Source: Desulfobacteraceae bacterium
GTDB lineage: Bacteria > Desulfobacterota > Desulfobacteria > Desulfobacterales > BuS5
Length of the DNA stretch: 9,517 nt
NCBI GenBank assembly: GCA_030642865.1
Contig: DAOWMW010000037.1
Coordinates: forward strand, 1-9,517
Direction of reading: 5' to 3'
The notes under the pieces are model-generated. The model was given only the letters and a program-made list of their open reading frames with translations, ran no database searches and was not told where the DNA came from. The position numbers and the translations under genes were made by a program. Below, piece by piece: positions 6,172-9,517 of the stretch. Within the stretch, counting starts at the first letter, position 1; each line of letters starts with the position of its first letter.

Positions 6172-6816
6172 TTGAAACTCAAAAAAAAATCACCTAAAAA
6201 TCAAACAATACCCAAAAAAAGCCGGCTCCGTGAAAATATTGAAGCTATATTATTTGCCATTGTTCTTGCCCTTTTTATTCGTACCTTTATTATCCAGGCA
6301 TTTAAGATACCCTCGGGGTCGATGAAGGAGACTCTTTTGATTGGTGATCATATTCTGGTTAATAAATTTATTTATGGAGTTAAACTTCCTTTTTTGCAAA
6401 AAACGATTATTCCTGTAAAAGAACCGGACAGGGGGGATATAGTTGTATTCAAGTTCCCAAAAGATCCAGAAAAAGATTTTATAAAAAGAGTAGTTGGAAT
6501 ATCCGGTGATCACATAGTAATCAGGGATAAAAAAGTCTATGTAAATGGTGAGCTCGAAGATGAGAAACATATAATACACATGGATCCTGGCATTTTGCCG
6601 GCCCAGTATAGCCGCAGGGATAATTTAGAATCTCTCACTGTCCCCCCTGATTCTATATTTGTAATGGGTGATAACCGTGATAACAGCCATGACGGCAGGT
6701 TTTGGGGCTTTGTTAATCTAAAGGCAGTAAAGGGTCAGGCCTTTATTATATACTGGTCGTGGGATAAGAATAATTATGGGGTCAGATGGGGAAGAATCGG
6801 AGATATATTAAGGTAA
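6172..6816 (+). CDS. lepB: Signal peptidase I
   Basis: This is the membrane-bound serine/lysine protease that removes signal peptides from exported proteins on the periplasmic side. The 214-residue product has a basic cytoplasmic N-terminus (1-22) and one hydrophobic anchor (about 23-42). Catalytic Ser50 lies in IPSGSM (46-51), catalytic Lys105 in FIKRVVG (103-109), and the conserved box GDNRDNSHDGRFWG is at 166-179. The start must be the TTG at 6172: it follows an in-frame stop directly, and the next Met is residue 51, inside the active site. No ribosome binding site is visible, so translation may be weak or leader-dependent. Length is typical of the short, single-anchor form. The gene is set apart by 249 bp upstream and about 120 bp downstream, each spacer carrying one arm of a 27-bp inverted repeat. 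Confidence 0.95.
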   Translation: MKLKKKSPKNQTIPKKSRLRENIEAILFAIVLALFIRTFIIQAFKIPSGSMKETLLIGDHILVNKFIYGVKLPFLQKTIIPVKEPDRGDIVVFKFPKDPEKDFIKRVVGISGDHIVIRDKKVYVNGELEDEKHIIHMDPGILPAQYSRRDNLESLTVPPDSIFVMGDNRDNSHDGRFWGFVNLKAVKGQAFIIYWSWDKNNYGVRWGRIGDILR

Positions 6817-6858
6817 GGACTTGCGCAAAATGATTTTGGGTTTGGTTTTAATCAGATT

Positions 6859-6885
6859 ATACCTGTTGCAATACACTGAAGCAGT
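6859..6885 (-). repeat. Right arm of 27-bp inverted repeat bracketing lepB
   Basis: This is the reverse complement of 6045-6071 at 25 of 27 positions, with the exact core CTGTTGCAATACACTG at 6864-6879. It lies 43 bp after the lepB stop and about 50 bp before the pyrB ATG. The sequence outside the 27 bp is not shared with the left copy, so the similarity has sharp edges. Confidence 0.75.
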
Positions 6886-6935
6886 ATAGCTGAGTAGTTG
6901 CTTTATTTTTGTGCAAACCTAAGGCAGGTGGTATT

Positions 6936-7874
6936 ATGGGGTTTAAAAAAAAAGATATTCTGGATATGGAATCTTTATCAGTGGATGAGATTAAATATAT
7001 TCTGAATATGACAGATAAAATGAAGGAAATTTCAGGAAGGTCCATTAAAAAAGTTCCTACTTTAAGGGGAAAAACCGTGGTCCTTTTTTTTTATGAGCCA
7101 AGTACCAGAACTCGTACATCTTTTGATATTGCGGCAAAGCGTTTAAGTGCCGACTCCATTTCTTTGTCAGGGAGTTCAAGCAGTATTGTCAAGGGGGAAA
7201 CCCTGGTGGATACGGCAAAAAATATAGAAGCAATGAATGCTGATGTTATTGTTTTAAGGCATTCCTGCGCCGGGGCAGCGTCCATGCTGGCGCAAAGGCT
7301 CAAAGTTTCTGTTATTAATGCGGGGGATGGTATGCACGCCCACCCCACCCAGGCTTTGCTGGATATTATGACAGTTGTGGAAAAAAAGGGGAGAATTGAT
7401 GGCCTCAAGATTGCCATAATAGGGGATATAGCCCACAGCAGAGTCGCAAGATCAGATTGTGTTGGCTTTACAAAAATGGGTGCGAATGTTGTGGTGGCTG
7501 GTCCCCCCACCATGATTCCCAGGGGAATAGAGGTAATTGGCGCTTCTGTTGCGAAAAATATTGATGAGGCTATAAAGGATGCGGATGTTATTATGGCGCT
7601 AAGACTCCAGACAGAGCGGCAGGGGAGTTTTTTATTCTCCACATTGCGAGAATATTCCAAAGCATTTGGAATTACAAAAAAAAGATTCGAAAGTGCAAAA
7701 GAAGATGTTTTTATAATGCACCCAGGCCCTGTAAATCGTGGTCTTGAGATTGCACCGGAGGTTGCTGATTCTCTACATTCGGTGATCCTCGACCAGGTTG
7801 AAAATGGTGTTGCCGTTCGTATGGCCCTCTTATTACTCACAGCAGGAGGTGTTTGGAATGTTGATTCTGATTAA
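6936..7874 (+). CDS. pyrB: Aspartate carbamoyltransferase catalytic subunit
   Basis: PyrB condenses carbamoyl phosphate with aspartate to give N-carbamoyl-aspartate, the committed step of pyrimidine synthesis. The 312-residue product has the carbamoyl-phosphate loop [12 protein letters not shown] (52-63), the [10 protein letters not shown] loop (81-90) that the neighbouring subunit lends to the active site, LRHS at 107-110, and MHPGPVNRG (261-269). The frame opens earlier at a TTG (6909), but the ATG at 6936 is preferred because AAGGCAGGTGG lies directly before it and homology begins there. The length is that of a catalytic chain only. No regulatory subunit gene pyrI follows. Instead pyrC overlaps the 3' end by 17 bp, which points to translational coupling. 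No attenuator or PyrR-type leader is evident upstream. Confidence 0.97.
   Translation: MGFKKKDILDMESLSVDEIKYILNMTDKMKEISGRSIKKVPTLRGKTVVLFFYEPSTRTRTSFDIAAKRLSADSISLSGSSSSIVKGETLVDTAKNIEAMNADVIVLRHSCAGAASMLAQRLKVSVINAGDGMHAHPTQALLDIMTVVEKKGRIDGLKIAIIGDIAHSRVARSDCVGFTKMGANVVVAGPPTMIPRGIEVIGASVAKNIDEAIKDADVIMALRLQTERQGSFLFSTLREYSKAFGITKKRFESAKEDVFIMHPGPVNRGLEIAPEVADSLHSVILDQVENGVAVRMALLLLTAGGVWNVDSD
7844..7850 (+). promoter_or_regulatory. Ribosome binding site for pyrC inside pyrB
   Basis: AGGAGGT lies 7 nt before the ATG at 7858 and within the last codons of pyrB. It decides the pyrC start over the longer open frame beginning at a TTG at 7798. Confidence 0.85.
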
Positions 7875-9141
7875 AAGCGGCCGGGTTATTGATCCAGGGA
7901 ATATAGACGGGATCATGAACATATTGATTAAAGATGGTCTAATTGCCGAAATTACGCAGGCTGAACCTGTATTTTTTGGAAAAGATATAAGAATAATTGA
8001 GGCAGGCGGGCTAATAGTAACTCCAGGGCTCATAGATATGCATGTCCATTTAAGAGAGCCCGGTCATGAGTATAAGGAAACCATTGAGACAGGGTGCAGG
8101 GCTGCGGTCCACGGCGGATTCACATCTGTGTGTGCCATGCCAAATACCAATCCTGTAAATGACAGCAAAGAGGTCACCCATTTTATCTTGAAACAGGCAG
8201 AGGCGGCAGGTTATGCGCGCATTTATCCTGTTGGCGCCATAAGCCAGGGTCTTGAAGGAAAAATTTTAAGTGAGTTTTTTGATTTAAAAGAGGCTGGCGT
8301 AAAAGCAGTCTCAGACGATGGTTTTCCCGTCCGCAGCAGCCTTTTGATGAGAAGAGCCCTGGAATATGCCAAAGGGTTCGGCCTTCTGGTAATTTCCCAT
8401 TGCGAGGAGATGGATCTGGCAAAATCAGGGGTTATGAACGAAGGAGAAGTTGCGACCAGGCTGGGCCTGGGGGGAATCCCCAATGCCGCTGAAAGCGTGG
8501 CGGTTATGAGGGACATTGCTCTTTCTGAACTCACAGGTGCCCCTCTTCATATAGCCCATGTCAGCACCAGGGAATCTGTTGATGCCATCAGGAACGCAAA
8601 AAAAAGAGGTGCGCCTGTAACGGCGGAGACTGCCCCCCATTATTTTACCCTTACCCATGATGCAGTTCATGGTTATAATACTTTTGCAAAGATGAACCCC
8701 CCCCTTAGGTCAGCAGAAGACAGGACTGCGGTGCGTGAAGGCCTGGCCGACGGTACCATAGATGTTATAGCCACAGATCATGCGCCCCATTCCTCCATTG
8801 AAAAGGATGTTGAATTTGAATTTGCTGCAAATGGTATTGTCGGTCTTGAAACATCTCTTCCCCTTTCCCTGAAGCTTGTTACAGACGGATTCCTTTCAAT
8901 GGATGAGCTTGTTAAAAAAATGTCAAAAAATCCTGCAAGGATAATTGGAATAGAAAACACCTTAAAACCTGGTGCTGTTGCAGATCTCACCATAATAGAT
9001 CCTGATTACCATTCCAAAGTAAATAGTGCAGAGTTTAAATCCATGGGGAGAAACACCCCCTTTGATGGTATGAAAATAAAGGGTGGAGCTGTTTTTACCC
9101 TGGTCAGGGGAAAGGTAGTCTTTGAAAAGGAGCGGCCTTAA
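7858..9141 (+). CDS. pyrC: Dihydroorotase (type I)
   Basis: PyrC closes N-carbamoyl-aspartate to dihydroorotate in the cytoplasm, the step after PyrB. The 427-residue amidohydrolase shows the metal-binding [10 protein letters not shown] (H62, H64), SDDG (152-155), SHCE (H181), HIAHVST (H231, H234) and ATDHAPH with catalytic Asp307. The residue between the first His pair and H181 where many amidohydrolases have a carboxylated Lys appears to be Asp153 in SDDGFPV. This is as in the Aquifex aeolicus type I enzyme, where Asp153 replaces that Lys. In Aquifex, dihydroorotase works in a non-covalent complex with PyrB. The overlapping pyrB-pyrC arrangement here would suit the same partnership, which is an inference. 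A response regulator gene starts one base after its stop. Confidence 0.97.
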   Translation: MLILIKSGRVIDPGNIDGIMNILIKDGLIAEITQAEPVFFGKDIRIIEAGGLIVTPGLIDMHVHLREPGHEYKETIETGCRAAVHGGFTSVCAMPNTNPVNDSKEVTHFILKQAEAAGYARIYPVGAISQGLEGKILSEFFDLKEAGVKAVSDDGFPVRSSLLMRRALEYAKGFGLLVISHCEEMDLAKSGVMNEGEVATRLGLGGIPNAAESVAVMRDIALSELTGAPLHIAHVSTRESVDAIRNAKKRGAPVTAETAPHYFTLTHDAVHGYNTFAKMNPPLRSAEDRTAVREGLADGTIDVIATDHAPHSSIEKDVEFEFAANGIVGLETSLPLSLKLVTDGFLSMDELVKKMSKNPARIIGIENTLKPGAVADLTIIDPDYHSKVNSAEFKSMGRNTPFDGMKIKGGAVFTLVRGKVVFEKERP

Positions 9142-9142
9142 A

Positions 9143-9517
9143 ATGATCAACTCCCATAAAAAAACCGAAGACAAACCAAAACAGTACCATATCCTTGTTG
9201 TGGATGATGAAGAGAGTATGGTGACTGTACTTGAAATTCTTCTTTCAAGGGAAGGCTATAAGGTTTTATGTGCAAAAACCGGCAAAAAAGCTCTTTTCCT
9301 GCTTAAGCAGGAAAAGTTTGACCTTTTGCTTTGTGATATAAGACTGGGGGACATGACAGGGATAGATGTACTGAAGTTTTCAAAAGAGATTAGTCCTGAA
9401 ACCGTGGTTATAATGATCTCCGCATATGCGTCAGCCGAAACCGCGGTGGAAGCCATGAATAACGGAGCTTATGATTACGTTCCCAAACCCTTTGATAATG
9501 ATGAGCTGCGGGAAGCA
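9143..9517 (+). CDS. Response regulator, NtrC-like receiver domain (3' end cut by window)
   Basis: The first 125 residues are visible. After a short polar N-terminus, a complete receiver domain starts at HILVVDDEESM: acidic pocket D21 and D22, phospho-acceptor D65 in CDIRLGDMTGIDVL, S93 in MISAYAS, and K115 in YDYVPKPFDNDEL. The phrasing AETAVEAMNNGAYDYVPKPFD is typical of regulators that continue into a sigma-54-interacting AAA+ ATPase and a helix-turn-helix domain, but those parts lie beyond the window. The ATG at 9143 is supported by AAGGAG at 9127-9132, 10 nt upstream inside pyrC, and begins 1 nt after the pyrC stop. It is therefore probably in the pyrBC transcript. Its sensor kinase is not in view and may follow. 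Confidence 0.88.
   Translation, partial: MINSHKKTEDKPKQYHILVVDDEESMVTVLEILLSREGYKVLCAKTGKKALFLLKQEKFDLLLCDIRLGDMTGIDVLKFSKEISPETVVIMISAYASAETAVEAMNNGAYDYVPKPFDNDELREA

Noticed and set aside
7091..7840. 249-codon open frame antisense to pyrB
   Set aside because: It lies entirely opposite a clear pyrB gene, shows no known motif and has no convincing ribosome binding site. It is a shadow frame.
1..9517. CRISPR arrays, tRNA or rRNA genes, insertion sequences, phage genes, toxin-antitoxin or defence systems
   Set aside because: I looked on both strands and found no regularly spaced repeats, cloverleaf sequences, transposase or other such genes.

Overview
The window looks like the chromosome of a low-GC, Gram-negative, probably anaerobic bacterium, most likely one of the sulfate-reducer-type Desulfobacterota (former Deltaproteobacteria). 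This placement is an inference from the overall style of the proteins, the AT-rich intergenic DNA, a NtrC-type response regulator directly behind pyrBC, and a tandem-hairpin repeat of a kind I recall from such genomes. No rRNA gene or other phylogenetic marker is present to settle it.

Left part (1-3620): the tail of a universal stress protein gene on the + strand converges on a minus-strand block. That block holds a 97-residue protein of unknown function, dnaK and grpE. grpE and dnaK form a heat-shock pair read grpE to dnaK, with a perfect 16-bp palindrome between them. I see no dnaJ, hrcA or CIRCE operator. A sigma-70-like promoter precedes grpE.

Middle (3577-4150): a divergent, gene-free stretch of about 570 bp between grpE and larC. 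It is packed with hairpin-forming sequence: one perfect 8-bp-arm dyad, three adjacent hairpins that read like a degenerate interspersed repeat, and further inverted repeats just before larC.

Right part (4151-9517): all genes are on the + strand. They are larC (nickel insertion into the lactate-racemase-type pincer cofactor), pgpA (phosphatidylglycerophosphate phosphatase), lepB (signal peptidase I), pyrB and pyrC (steps 2 and 3 of pyrimidine synthesis, overlapping by 17 bp), and the start of a response regulator gene cut by the window edge. lepB is bracketed by a 27-bp near-perfect inverted repeat (25 of 27 positions, with a 16-bp identical core), the most distinctive unexplained structure here.

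The genes are mostly housekeeping: protein folding, phospholipid head-group synthesis, protein export and pyrimidine synthesis. I found no convincing new multi-gene system. The points worth a second look are the intergenic repeats and palindromes, the unknown 97-residue protein, and a few start-codon and motif oddities.
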